DNA of 64,000 nucleotides, taken from the NCBI RefSeq assembly GCF_001718835.1, contig NZ_CP013442.1, positions 434,001 to 498,000 on the forward strand. The letters run 5' to 3'. Shown one piece after another: positions 8,476 to 16,519 of the stretch (position 1 is the stretch's first letter; each line of letters opens with the position of its first letter). A model generated the notes under the pieces. The model did not search any database, was not told the DNA's origin, and saw only the letters and a program-made list of their open reading frames with translations. The stretch is from Burkholderia cepacia. Its GTDB lineage: Bacteria; Pseudomonadota; Gammaproteobacteria; Burkholderiales; Burkholderiaceae. The position numbers were made by a program, and so were the translations under genes.

Positions 8476-9708
8476 GTGATCGGACCTGAAGAGGCGTGGA
8501 AGCGCCGCTGGCTGCTCGTGATCGCGGGCGGCATCGTGATGGGCGCCGCGCTCGGCATCCGCCACGTGCAGGGCCTGTTCCTCGCGCCGGTGTCGCTCGA
8601 TCACGGCTGGTCGCGCGAAGCGTTCGGGCTCGCGCTGGCGCTGCAGAACCTGATCTGGGGCGTCGCGCAGCCGTTCACGGGCATGGTCGCCGATCGTTTC
8701 GGGTCCGCGCGGGTCATCTTCGTCGGGGCGGTGCTGTATGCGCTCGGCCTGCTCGTGATGGCCTACGCGGCGACCACGGGCGTCTACACGCTCGGCACCG
8801 GCGTGCTGGTCGGGGTGGCGCTGTCGGGCACCGCGTTCGGCGCGGTGTACGGCGCGCTGTCGCGGCTCTTCGCGGCGGACAAGCGCGGCTGGGCGCTCGG
8901 CGTCGCCGGCGCGATCGGCGGGCTCGGCCAGTTCTGCATGGTGCCCGTCGCGCAGGAGCTGATCGGCGGGCTCGGCTGGGTGTCGGCGATCGTCGTGCTC
9001 GCGGTCGTGATGCTCGCGACCGCGCCGCTCGCCGGCTGGCTGCGCGATCGCCCGGTCACGCACGGCGCCGAGGGCGGCCACGACCAGACGATCCGCGCGG
9101 CGATGACGGAAGCGCTGTCGCACCGCGGCTTCTGGCTGCTCAATCTCGGCTTTCTCGCGTGCGGCTTCCAGCTCGCCTTCATCGCGACGCATCTTCCCGC
9201 GTACCTGCTCGACAAGGGCATGACCGCGCGCGAGGCGAGCATCGCGCTCGCGACGATCGCGCTCGCCAACACCATCGGCACGTTCCTGTGCGGCTACGCG
9301 GGCGGCTTCCTGCGGCGCAAGTACCTGCTGGCGGGCATCTACTTCGTCCGCTCGGCTGCGATGGCGCTGTTCGTGCTCCTGCCGCTCACGCAGGCGAGCC
9401 TTTACGTGTTCTCGTTCGTGATGGGGCTCACGTGGCTCGGCACCGTGCCGCTGACGAACGGCGTGATCTCGCAGGTGTTCGGCGTGCGCTACATCGCGAC
9501 GCTGTTCGGCTTCGTGTTCTTCGGGCACCAGCTCGGCAGCTTCTTCGGTGTCTGGCTCGGCGGCGTCGTGTACGACACGACCCGCTCGTACGACCTGCTG
9601 TGGTACGGCTCGATCGCGCTCGGCGTGATCGCCGGGCTGCTGCACCTGCCGATCAACGACCGGCGCGTCGCGCGGCTCGCCGTGCCGGCGGCGGCCCAGC
9701 CCGCATGA
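8476..9708 (+). CDS. MFS transporter, monocarboxylate/oxalate-formate type
   Basis: A 410-residue inner-membrane carrier with about 12 hydrophobic segments. The start of the fold (IRHVQGLFLAPVSLDHGWSR) and GMVADRFGSARVIFVG in loop 2-3 are characteristic of the oxalate:formate antiporter/monocarboxylate group. The GTG at 8476 is preferred because AAGGAG lies seven bases upstream; the longer frame to 8356 has no such site and adds a basic non-membrane leader. The 152-bp gap to the YtkA-like gene could hold an internal promoter, but no terminator was seen there. Substrate unknown, likely an organic anion. Confidence 0.8.
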   Translation: MIGPEEAWKRRWLLVIAGGIVMGAALGIRHVQGLFLAPVSLDHGWSREAFGLALALQNLIWGVAQPFTGMVADRFGSARVIFVGAVLYALGLLVMAYAATTGVYTLGTGVLVGVALSGTAFGAVYGALSRLFAADKRGWALGVAGAIGGLGQFCMVPVAQELIGGLGWVSAIVVLAVVMLATAPLAGWLRDRPVTHGAEGGHDQTIRAAMTEALSHRGFWLLNLGFLACGFQLAFIATHLPAYLLDKGMTAREASIALATIALANTIGTFLCGYAGGFLRRKYLLAGIYFVRSAAMALFVLLPLTQASLYVFSFVMGLTWLGTVPLTNGVISQVFGVRYIATLFGFVFFGHQLGSFFGVWLGGVVYDTTRSYDLLWYGSIALGVIAGLLHLPINDRRVARLAVPAAAQPA

Positions 9709-9869
9709 GTACCGCACTGCACCCCGGCCGCGCGGCCCGCACGATGCGCATCGCGCGCATCGGGGCCGTGTGGATCGGCCTGCTCGCGCTCGTCGCGTGG
9801 AGCTTCGCCGGCTACCTGACGCCGTCCGCGCTCCTGTCGCTGCTCACCGGCTTCTCGCTCTGCGGGTGA
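9705..9869 (+). CDS. Small single-span membrane protein
   Basis: A 54-residue peptide starting at the ATG that overlaps the MFS stop as ATGA. It has a basic N terminus (RAARTMRIARIG), then two hydrophobic stretches (AVWIGLLALVAWSFAGYL and ALLSLLTGFSL). The overlap and the short gap to the next start suggest it is translated as part of the operon. Function unknown. It may assist the carrier, by analogy with other small transporter-associated peptides, but nothing here proves it. Confidence 0.5.
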   Translation: MSTALHPGRAARTMRIARIGAVWIGLLALVAWSFAGYLTPSALLSLLTGFSLCG

Positions 9870-9874
9870 CGCCC

Positions 9875-10516
9875 ATGACGCCTGCCTCCGCGCTTTCCTC
9901 CTCGTTTCCGGCCGGGCTCGACGCCGCGGCGCGCGCGCGTTCGGTCGACGTACGCGCCGCGACGTTTCCCGACGACGAGGAAATCGTGCAGGACCTGCTG
10001 CTCGAATACGAAATGGCGCTGCTGCGGCACGGCGTGACGATGCCGCGGCTCGGCGCGGAGCTGACGTCGCTGCCGGGGCCGTATGCGCCGCCGTACGGCG
10101 CGGTGTACGTCGCGCGGGTCGACGGGACGCCGCTCGGCTGTGCGGCCGTGACGGCTATCGCGGCCGACGGCGGGCCCGTGAGCCCGCGCGAGATCCGCCG
10201 GCTGTACGTGCGCGACGGCGCGCACGCCGCCGACGTGCTCGGCGCGCTGCTGGCGCGGATCGGCGCGCTGGCCGAACTGGACGGCTGCGCGGCCGTGCGC
10301 TGCGCGGTGTTTCCCGATCTCGACGCGCGCCACGCGACGTTCGCCCGCCACGGATTCACGGTGTGCGGGATGGACGGCCCGCCGCCGGACGGCATGCGCG
10401 TGCCGCCGCGGCTGCGGGTCGCGACGCTCGAACGCCCGTGCGCGCCGGCGCGTGCCGCGCAATGGCGCGCGCTGCTGCGGCGCGTGCTGATGCGTGGCGA
10501 GCCGGGGCGGATGTAG
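9875..10516 (+). CDS. GNAT-family acetyltransferase
   Basis: A 213-residue protein with the GNAT layout: an N-terminal strand-helix (VDVRAATFPDDEEIVQDLL), a central ...GTPLGCAAV strand, and IRRLYVRDGAHAADVLGALLARI, which occupies the acetyl-CoA pyrophosphate-binding loop. That loop lacks the classical RGxGxG, so cofactor binding may be weak or altered. The ATG at 9875 fits; the preceding reading frame belongs to the small gene. It is the last gene of the importer operon, followed by a strong terminator. Substrate unknown. Confidence 0.65.
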   Translation: MTPASALSSSFPAGLDAAARARSVDVRAATFPDDEEIVQDLLLEYEMALLRHGVTMPRLGAELTSLPGPYAPPYGAVYVARVDGTPLGCAAVTAIAADGGPVSPREIRRLYVRDGAHAADVLGALLARIGALAELDGCAAVRCAVFPDLDARHATFARHGFTVCGMDGPPPDGMRVPPRLRVATLERPCAPARAAQWRALLRRVLMRGEPGRM

Positions 10517-10540
10517 TGGTATTTGGCGGAGAAGCGCGGT

Positions 10541-10558
10541 CAGCATCAACCGATGCTG
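10541..10558. repeat. Short inverted repeat after the GNAT gene
   Basis: CAGCATC and GATGCTG form a seven-base-pair palindrome with a four-base loop 25 bp beyond the GNAT stop. There is no T-run, so I do not call it a terminator. Confidence 0.35.
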
Positions 10559-10620
10559 CATCATTATCGATAATTGCGCGAGTTGCCGTACGTGAATTCG
10601 ACGCAAGGTCACACCGAATC

Positions 10621-10647
10621 GGGACCCGGCCGTAACCGGGTCCCTTT
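10621..10647 (+). terminator. Strong terminator closing the ABC importer operon
   Basis: GGGACCCGG (10621-10629) and CCGGGTCCC (10636-10644) form a perfect nine-base-pair stem with loop CCGTAA, followed by TTT. It sits between the plus-strand operon and the convergent minus-strand exported-protein gene and may act on both strands. Confidence 0.8.
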
Positions 10648-10764
10648 GCTTAACCACCCCAAGAGCACGGCACGCTCAACACTGCGCGGGAATATACCAT
10701 TCCGGTTTGCATTGGAATTGATGGAGGGCAGTTAGTGTCGCGGCGTTCGGCAGCGTTACGGCGA

Positions 10765-11382
10765 CTACTGAGAAATGCCTACCACGGTTGTCTGGGCAAA
10801 TCGAACCAGATTGGCAATTGGCACAGTAGAAGGCCCGCCCTTGGGGTTACCTAAAGCGACCCAGAATGTATACGTGCCAGCAGCGATCCAGGGAATATTG
10901 ACCGTATATTGGTTACCAGGATGTTCACAATCCACCATGTGAGCATTGGGTTCATCGCCGGCGCTCACCCACAAGCATGCATATTCGGCAACCGGTTTGG
11001 CGCGCGATTCATCCCATGTCCAACGCAGCGTCGTCGCGCCCGTCCCATTTTGCGGAACACTGACCTGTTGAGGAGATGCCGATACGCTGCCTACCGGCGG
11101 CGGGCAATTGTAGAGACAAAAAGGCCCGGTGCCTGGATTCCAGTAAGGCGTCGCTCCAAAATAAGGCCCCTGATAGTTTTGCCGAGGATAGGAACCAAGC
11201 GCCTGATCGAGTTCGGCTTGTTGCGCGGCATTCAGTTTAAAGCTCCCCTTTTTCCCACTATCGCTTGATATATTGTTCGCGGCGACTTCGGATGTTTGAA
11301 ATAATTCCGCGGCAATCACCGGCTCGACCGCTACGCCAACGCCGAACGCAAACAAAATCACACCCATACGCACCGATTTCAT
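10765..11382 (-). CDS. Small exported protein of unknown function
   Basis: A 205-residue protein with a clear signal peptide (MKSVRMGVILFAFGVGVAV, cleavage near IAA-EL). The mature part has a linker with FKLNAAQQAELDQALGSYP, a Tyr/Pro/Gly-rich patch with FCLYNCPPP, and a C-terminal beta domain (about residues 115-205) resembling a fibronectin/Ig-like sandwich. Two cysteines lie in the patch, and two more in the domain (YACLW and VDCEH). The ATG at 11382 is chosen for the signal peptide and an AAGGAG site six bases upstream. Base composition is visibly less GC-rich than neighbours, suggesting acquisition. A lux-box-like site lies 66 bp upstream. I do not recognise a family. Confidence 0.7.
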   Translation of the reverse strand: MKSVRMGVILFAFGVGVAVEPVIAAELFQTSEVAANNISSDSGKKGSFKLNAAQQAELDQALGSYPRQNYQGPYFGATPYWNPGTGPFCLYNCPPPVGSVSASPQQVSVPQNGTGATTLRWTWDESRAKPVAEYACLWVSAGDEPNAHMVDCEHPGNQYTVNIPWIAAGTYTFWVALGNPKGGPSTVPIANLVRFAQTTVVGISQ

Positions 11383-11447
11383 AAGAATCTCCTTGTCGAA
11401 TTTTTCACTGCATATGAAGAAGACTTCGACCGCATGATGAGACTGGA

Positions 11448-11467
11448 AACTAGCAAAATTGTCAGAT
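11448..11467. promoter_or_regulatory. lux-box-like site upstream of the exported protein gene
   Basis: AACTAGCAAAATTGTCAGAT contains CT-N12-AG with C and G at the conserved inner positions (CT-AG-C-AAAATT-G-TC-AG). It lies 66 bp upstream of the ATG at 11382, suitable for overlapping a -35 region. The two arms match at five of eight positions. It is one of three such sites in the window. Confidence 0.5.
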
Positions 11468-11591
11468 ATCAAACACGATCCTGACGAATTTATTATATGA
11501 TTTAATCACGAAACCGGAAATAGCGACGATGAACCATATATTTGTCGCGATGCACGAAAGCAGCATTTGAATATCGGATCTTCACCGCCCT

Positions 11592-12326
11592 TCACACGTT
11601 GTTCTCCGCAAAACCGATGCCGATCGGCACCACCATGCCCGCAAGCGGCAGGTCGTCGCGCGCGATCCACGCGGTGAGCGCGGCCGCGACGCACGCCGCG
11701 GGCGACGGCCGGAACCGCAGCGCGAACGCCTTCAGGCCGTCGCGCGCCGCGTGCCACGCGTCCGGGGCCGCCGCCTCGGCCACCGGCTGCAGGTGCGCGA
11801 CGTTCACGCGCACGCCGAAGCGCAGCATCTCCTTGCCGAGACTCTTCAGCGCGGCGTGCCGCGCGCGCACGTCGATCGGCAGCGCGCCGGGCGCGGTGTC
11901 CAGGTAATAGCCGACGCTGTCGTCCTGCGTCAGCGCCCAGATCTGCGCGCCGTCGCCGCGCCGCAGCGCGAGCGCCGACGCCGCCTGCAGCGTCGCGAGA
12001 AACGCGTCGAGCCGCGTTTCGACGCCTTCCGCGAGCGCGTCGAACGGATCGACCTCCGGGGCACCCGTGCCCGCGCGCGCATCGCGCGGCTGGCCGAACA
12101 CGATCCGGTCGAACGGGCCGTACGCGTCGTTCCAGCCGTCGAGCGCGGCGGCCGGATCGGCCGCACGCACAACCTGCACGCCCGGCGCGTCCGGCCAGTC
12201 CGCCGCACCGTCGTCCGCTTCATCCACGACATGCGCGACGACCCGCAGCCCGGCTTCGGCGAGGCTCGCGCAGAGCGCGCGCTCGACCGGGCCGTGCGCG
12301 TCGATCACCAGCACCCGCGCGCTCAA
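11592..12326 (-). CDS. Degenerate SDR-fold protein, last gene of the biosynthetic operon
   Basis: A 244-residue Rossmann-like protein. It begins VLVIDAHGPVERALCASLAEAG where a short-chain dehydrogenase would have TGxxxGIG, so the dinucleotide-binding glycines are missing. Later segments keep SDR order (FDRIVFGQP; a helix RARHAALKSLGKEM; then FGVRVNVAHLQPV), but the catalytic Tyr-x-x-x-Lys is not intact. I infer a non-catalytic or repurposed ketoreductase homologue. The TTG at 12326 overlaps the carrier-protein stop as TTGA and gives the right N-terminal strand. It closes the 19-gene operon; 209 bp separate it from the exported-protein gene. Confidence 0.6.
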   Translation of the reverse strand: MSARVLVIDAHGPVERALCASLAEAGLRVVAHVVDEADDGAADWPDAPGVQVVRAADPAAALDGWNDAYGPFDRIVFGQPRDARAGTGAPEVDPFDALAEGVETRLDAFLATLQAASALALRRGDGAQIWALTQDDSVGYYLDTAPGALPIDVRARHAALKSLGKEMLRFGVRVNVAHLQPVAEAAAPDAWHAARDGLKAFALRFRPSPAACVAAALTAWIARDDLPLAGMVVPIGIGFAENNV

Positions 12327-12616
12327 GCCGTGACCTGCGGCAGATGGTCGAGCACGAGGCTCGCGAGGCCGCCGACGCTGTTGCGCGGCCCGTCGATCAG
12401 TTGCCGGTTCAGCACCGGCAGCTTCACGCCGAAGCGGCGCTCGAGCGCCACCTGCAGATCGAGCACGTCGAGCGAATCGAGCGCGAGCCCGTTGTCGAGC
12501 AGCGCGGTCTCCACGCCGATCGATTCCGGCGCCACGCCCGCCGCCGATTCGAGCGCCGGCAGCAGCTCCGTCCTGATCACGTCGATCACCTGATTCTTCG
12601 TCCAAGGCTGGCTCAT
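12323..12616 (-). CDS. Acyl carrier protein (third in the operon)
   Basis: A 97-residue carrier protein. The phosphopantetheine attachment serine is in GLALDSLDVLDLQVALE, in the normal context D-S-L at the start of helix II, and helix III follows (LIDGPRNSVGGLASLVLDHL). It should be loaded by a phosphopantetheinyl transferase, which is not encoded in the window, and tether an acyl intermediate. The ATG at 12616 is used rather than an ATG four codons upstream because it starts the conserved helix at the expected distance. It sits between the dehydratase and the SDR-fold gene. Confidence 0.85.
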   Translation of the reverse strand: MSQPWTKNQVIDVIRTELLPALESAAGVAPESIGVETALLDNGLALDSLDVLDLQVALERRFGVKLPVLNRQLIDGPRNSVGGLASLVLDHLPQVTA

Positions 12617-12665
12617 GTGCGTCTCCATTCGGGTTGAAGGCCCGGCGCAAGCCGGGCGGATTGCG

Positions 12666-13130
12666 TTACTGCTTCAGGTAAATCGTCACGCTTGCGCTCA
12701 TGCAGCGCACGCCGCCGCGCAGCACGGTCGCGTCGAACGTCGCGATGCCGCCCGCGCGCGGCAGCGCGCCGTCAGGCCCCGCGCGCACGTGCGCCTCGAT
12801 CGCCTGCGCGGGCCGCACCGGCTGCGCGAAGCGCGCGTTGCGCACGCCGACGAGATGGCAGCGCGCCTCGCCGCCCGCGAGATGGCCAACGAGCAGGTTG
12901 GCCGTCTGCGCGACGAACTCGATCAGCACGACGCCCGGCACCAGCGGATCGCCGGGAAAATGCCCGGCGAACCACGGCTCGTCGGGCGCGAAGGTCCGAT
13001 GCCCGACGATCGCGAGCCCGTCCGCCGCGACCTGCGCGCGCTCGACGAACAGGAACGGCGGCCGGTGCGGCAGGCAGCGCAGCACGTCGGCGGCGGCGAG
13101 CGTGAAGCCCGCTTCGGTCGCGGCCGTCAT
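12666..13130 (-). CDS. FabZ-like hotdog dehydratase
   Basis: A 154-residue single hotdog-fold protein. It carries LPHRPPFLFVER (compare LPHRYPFLLVDR in FabZ) and GHFPGDPLVPGVVLIEFVAQ, which supplies the catalytic His of the HFP motif and the Glu on the central helix. The expected reaction is removal of water from a 3-hydroxyacyl-ACP to give a 2-enoyl-ACP. Length matches FabZ. The ATG overlaps the thioesterase stop, so the two hotdog proteins are translationally coupled. It would act after the FabG-like reductase in each extension cycle. Confidence 0.85.
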   Translation of the reverse strand: MTAATEAGFTLAAADVLRCLPHRPPFLFVERAQVAADGLAIVGHRTFAPDEPWFAGHFPGDPLVPGVVLIEFVAQTANLLVGHLAGGEARCHLVGVRNARFAQPVRPAQAIEAHVRAGPDGALPRAGGIATFDATVLRGGVRCMSASVTIYLKQ

Positions 13131-13564
13131 GCCGGCGCGCCCGCGCGCTGCGCCGCGTACGGCGCGAGGCAGTCGATCAGCGCGGGCGGATGCGGCACCG
13201 CGCATCGCGTCGCGCGATCGACGGCGACCATCTCGATCGTGACCTGCGCGATCGGCGCACCGTCGCGCGCGACGTCGGTCACCCACACCGAGCGCGACAC
13301 CGACACGCTCGCGATCCGCGCGCGCAGCGTCAGCCGGTCCTCGAGCCACGCGCTCGCGTGATACACGGCCTCGACGCGACGCACGATGAACAGCGCGCCG
13401 TCGTCCGCGAGCCGTGCGAACGAATAGCCGGCCGCGCGCATCAGCCGGTTGCGCGCGCGCTCCGCCATCTCGATGTAGCGCGCGTGATAGACAATGCCGC
13501 CCGCGTCGGTGTCCGCGTAGCCCACTTCGTAGTCGAGCGTCGTGTCGTCTTCGTGTGTCCGCAT
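13127..13564 (-). CDS. YbgC/4HBT-type acyl thioesterase
   Basis: A 145-residue hotdog thioesterase. YADTDAGGIVYHARYIEMAE is the active-site signature of the YbgC/4-hydroxybenzoyl-CoA thioesterase group, with the aspartate before AGG (D20) as the catalytic acid/base. It probably releases or edits acyl chains on ACP or CoA. The start ATG at 13564 gives the normal length. It is followed directly by the dehydratase with a four-base overlap. Confidence 0.85.
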   Translation of the reverse strand: MRTHEDDTTLDYEVGYADTDAGGIVYHARYIEMAERARNRLMRAAGYSFARLADDGALFIVRRVEAVYHASAWLEDRLTLRARIASVSVSRSVWVTDVARDGAPIAQVTIEMVAVDRATRCAVPHPPALIDCLAPYAAQRAGAPA

Positions 13565-13613
13565 GGTGCGTGTCCGTTGTCAGGTTGAACCCGATGAAGA
13601 CCCGTCGTCCGGG

Positions 13614-14360
13614 TCACCGGTTGAAGCCACCGTCGACGCGCAGCGTCGTGCCGTGCACGTAGCCGGGCTCGAGCAGGAACTGCACGGCCCGCGCGACCTC
13701 GTCCGCGCGACCGACCCGCTTCGCCGCGCTGCCGCCGACGATGTGCGCGGTCATCGCGGGCGTCAGCGACGCGATCATGTCGGTGTCGATGAAGCCCGGC
13801 GCGACCGCGTTCGCCGCGAGCCCGGCGTCGGCGTAGCGGCGCGCGAGCCACTGCGTGAAGCCGATCAGCCCGCCCTTGCTCGCCGCGTACGCGACCTGCC
13901 CTTCCTTGCCGACGATGCCGCCGAGCGACGCGACGTTGACGACCGCCGGCCGCGCCGACTTCAGCAGGTGGGGCAGCGCCGCGCCGGTCGTGCGGATCGC
14001 GCCGAGCAGGTTGGTGCGCAGCACGTTTGCGCCGCGCTCGCGCGGCAGCGTGACGAACGGCGCGTCGTCGACGATGCCCGCGTTGTTGACGAGCGCGTCG
14101 AGGCGACCGAAGCGCGCGACGACGTCGGCGACGAGCCGGCGCACCGCGTCCGGCTCGGTCACGTCCGCCTGCAGCACCGCACGCTCGACGCCCGCGCGCG
14201 CCAGCGCATCGGCGAGCCGCGCGCCGGCCGCTACATCGCCGCGATAAGACGCCGCCACGCGCCAGCCGGCCGCCGCGAGCCGGCGCACGATCGCGAGCCC
14301 GATGCCGCGCGTGCCGCCGGTGACGAGCACGGCGCGCCCGTCGCCCGCCCCCGCGCTCAT
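13614..14360 (-). CDS. FabG-like 3-oxoacyl-ACP reductase
   Basis: A 248-residue SDR. It has the cofactor motif VTGGTRGIG, the NNAG motif, the active-site serine in NVASLGG, and YAASK with the catalytic Tyr and Lys, ending in GTTLRVDGGF as FabG does. It should reduce 3-oxoacyl-ACP with NADPH. The four-base ATGA overlap with the acyl-CoA dehydrogenase stop fixes the start. With the KS, chain-length factor, dehydratase and carrier proteins it forms a complete reducing cycle except for a dedicated enoyl reductase, which I do not see in the operon. Confidence 0.9.
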   Translation of the reverse strand: MSAGAGDGRAVLVTGGTRGIGLAIVRRLAAAGWRVAASYRGDVAAGARLADALARAGVERAVLQADVTEPDAVRRLVADVVARFGRLDALVNNAGIVDDAPFVTLPRERGANVLRTNLLGAIRTTGAALPHLLKSARPAVVNVASLGGIVGKEGQVAYAASKGGLIGFTQWLARRYADAGLAANAVAPGFIDTDMIASLTPAMTAHIVGGSAAKRVGRADEVARAVQFLLEPGYVHGTTLRVDGGFNR

Positions 14361-15526
14361 TTGCGCGGCCGCGAGACGCTGCCCGCGATCACGATCTTCT
14401 GGATCTCCGACGTGCCTTCGTAGATGCGCAGCGCGCGCACCTGCCGATACAGCTGCTCGGGGGTCGAGCCGGCGACGAGGCCGGCCGCGCCGAACAGTTG
14501 CACGGTGTCGTCGACGACCTGCGCGACGCCGTCGGTCGCGAACAGCTTCGCCATGCTCGCGTGCGCGGCGACGTCGGCCGCGCCCGTGTCGAACTCCCAC
14601 GCCGCGCGCGCGACGAGCAGCGCGGCGGCGTCGGCGAAGGTCGCCATCCCGGCCAGCTTGTCGACGGTGAACTGCTGCTGGATCAGCTTGCCGCCCGCGA
14701 CCGCGCGCTGGCGCGACCAGTCGAGCGACGCGGCGAGCGCGCGGCGCGCGAAACCGAGCGCGGTCGCGCCGACCGTCACGCGGTACAGGTTCAGGATCTC
14801 CATCGCGTAGCGGAAGCCCGCGCCGGACGCGCCGATCAGCGCGTCGGCGGGCAGCGCGACGCGGTCGAACGTCAGGCTCGCGAACGCGCGCGGCGCGACC
14901 AGCTCGATCTCGCTCGCCGCGAGCCCCGGCGTCGCGGCCGGTGCCGACAGGAAGCTCAGGCCGAGCCCGCCGGGGCCGTCGCCGGTGCGCAGCAGCACCG
15001 CGTGGTGCGTCGCGATCGAGCCGTTCGACACCCAGGTCTTGCGGCCGTTGACCGCATAGCCGTCCGGCGTGCGCTCGGCGGCCGCCGTGAGCGCGGCAAG
15101 GTTCGAGCCGGCGTCGGGCTCGGACAGCGCGAGCGAGCCGACCGCGGTGCCGTCGCACAGCGCGCCGAGCCACGCGGCCTGCTGCGCGTCCGAGCCGAAC
15201 CACGCGATCGGCGCGGCCGCGAGGCCCTGGATCGCGAACGCGAAGTCGACGAGATCGTCGAGATACGACAGCGCCTCGCGGATCAGGCACAGGCTGCGCA
15301 CGTCGGGCCGCGTGCGGCCCGGCGCCGGATCGACCGCGTAGCGCAGCCAGCCGTGCTCGCCGAGCACGCGCGTGTAGACGCGACCCCGCTCGGACGGGCT
15401 CAGATGCGCGTATTCGCGCGGCAGGTACGCGTGCGCGTCGACCCACGCTTCGAGATCGGCGGCCAGCGTGCGGTGCGCGGCGTCGTAGAACGGCAGGTTC
15501 AGGATCGAGGCATCGAAGATCTTCAT
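14357..15526 (-). CDS. Acyl-CoA dehydrogenase family flavoprotein
   Basis: A 389-residue enzyme of the acyl-CoA dehydrogenase fold: N-terminal helical domain, middle beta domain with LALSEPDAGSN and KTWVSNGS, and C-terminal helices ending RIYEGTSEIQKIVIAG. The glutamate in YEGTSEIQ is the usual catalytic base, so it looks active. FAD-dependent introduction of an alpha,beta double bond in an acyl thioester is the known family reaction; in secondary metabolism the substrate is often carried on an ACP. Its place between the AurF-like gene and FabG suggests it desaturates a starter or product chain. Confidence 0.85.
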   Translation of the reverse strand: MKIFDASILNLPFYDAAHRTLAADLEAWVDAHAYLPREYAHLSPSERGRVYTRVLGEHGWLRYAVDPAPGRTRPDVRSLCLIREALSYLDDLVDFAFAIQGLAAAPIAWFGSDAQQAAWLGALCDGTAVGSLALSEPDAGSNLAALTAAAERTPDGYAVNGRKTWVSNGSIATHHAVLLRTGDGPGGLGLSFLSAPAATPGLAASEIELVAPRAFASLTFDRVALPADALIGASGAGFRYAMEILNLYRVTVGATALGFARRALAASLDWSRQRAVAGGKLIQQQFTVDKLAGMATFADAAALLVARAAWEFDTGAADVAAHASMAKLFATDGVAQVVDDTVQLFGAAGLVAGSTPEQLYRQVRALRIYEGTSEIQKIVIAGSVSRPRK

Positions 15527-15563
15527 ACGGCTCCCGAATGGGCGGAGTGGTCAGCGGCGCGCA

Positions 15564-16493
15564 TCACGCGAACGCCGGCGGCGCGGCAATGCCGAGCTCG
15601 TCGAACAGGCTGCGCAGCGTCGCGTAGTCGCGGTTCAGCTTCACGCCACGCGTGCGCGCGTCGAGCCGCGCGAGCATCCGCTCGCGGCCCGGCACGTCGA
15701 GGAACGCGAGGATCGACGCCCACGCGCTCGCATCGGGCGTCGTGTACACGTCGAGCGCGGCGGCGATCTCGTCGCGGAACGCCTGCTGCCCGGCGGGGTC
15801 GAGCGCGCGGTACACCGACGCGACGATCTCGTGGAACGCGGTGCTGTGCGCAGCCTCGTCGCGGCGGTGCATGTCGGTGTTGATGCGGTTCAGCGGCTGG
15901 ATCGTCATGTCGCTCGACACCTGCGTCAGGTACGCGTTGATCGACATCTCGGCGATCGACGCATACGCGAGCCGCACGATCGCCGCGCGGCGCGCGTCGT
16001 CGCCCACCTGCGCGAGCCGCGCGCGCTGCCCGGCGCCGACCAGCGGCTCGGGCAGCACGTAGCCGTCGAGCGCATGGCGCTCGCGTGCGCAGTGGCAGAC
16101 GTCGACACACATCAGGATGTGGAACTGCTCGTCGACCTGGATCTGCGCGAGCACCTGCTTGAGCCGCGGGTCGCCGGCGCCAGGCAGCCGGCCCTTCAGC
16201 AGCAGGCTGCACAGCGGCTGGACGATCTCGTCCTCGAGATACATCGCCTTCTCGTTGTACGCGACCCACGCGGCGCCGAGAAAGCGCCGCTTCCGCGCGT
16301 CGGCCAGGCCCGCGAAATCCTCGTCGTCCCAGAACGGCACCATCGACACCGGGAATTCCGGAATCGCGTCGTCGCAGTACTGCGTCAGGTCGAGCCGTTC
16401 CTGGCGCACGGCCACGCGGTGGTTCCAGCTCGCCGCGAGGCGTTCGACGACCTTCTGCGTGAAGCTCGCATCGTGATTGAGCGTCGTGTACAT
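15564..16493 (-). CDS. AurF-type di-iron N-oxygenase
   Basis: A 309-residue protein of the AurF family, whose founder oxidises an arylamine to a nitro group using a carboxylate/histidine-bridged di-iron site. All seven ligands of AurF can be placed with identical spacing: E87, E122-x2-H125, E182, and H209-x3-E213-x2-H216, each offset by 14 from AurF numbering (E101, E136, H139, E196, H223, E227, H230). An active oxygenase is therefore likely. Targets in this family are amines, but some members act on carbon. The ATG at 16493 is chosen by family length. A ferredoxin in the operon could supply electrons. Confidence 0.85.
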   Translation of the reverse strand: MYTTLNHDASFTQKVVERLAASWNHRVAVRQERLDLTQYCDDAIPEFPVSMVPFWDDEDFAGLADARKRRFLGAAWVAYNEKAMYLEDEIVQPLCSLLLKGRLPGAGDPRLKQVLAQIQVDEQFHILMCVDVCHCARERHALDGYVLPEPLVGAGQRARLAQVGDDARRAAIVRLAYASIAEMSINAYLTQVSSDMTIQPLNRINTDMHRRDEAAHSTAFHEIVASVYRALDPAGQQAFRDEIAAALDVYTTPDASAWASILAFLDVPGRERMLARLDARTRGVKLNRDYATLRSLFDELGIAAPPAFA

Positions 16494-16519
16494 GTGTCGG
16501 TCTCCGTGAAAGGCAGCCA

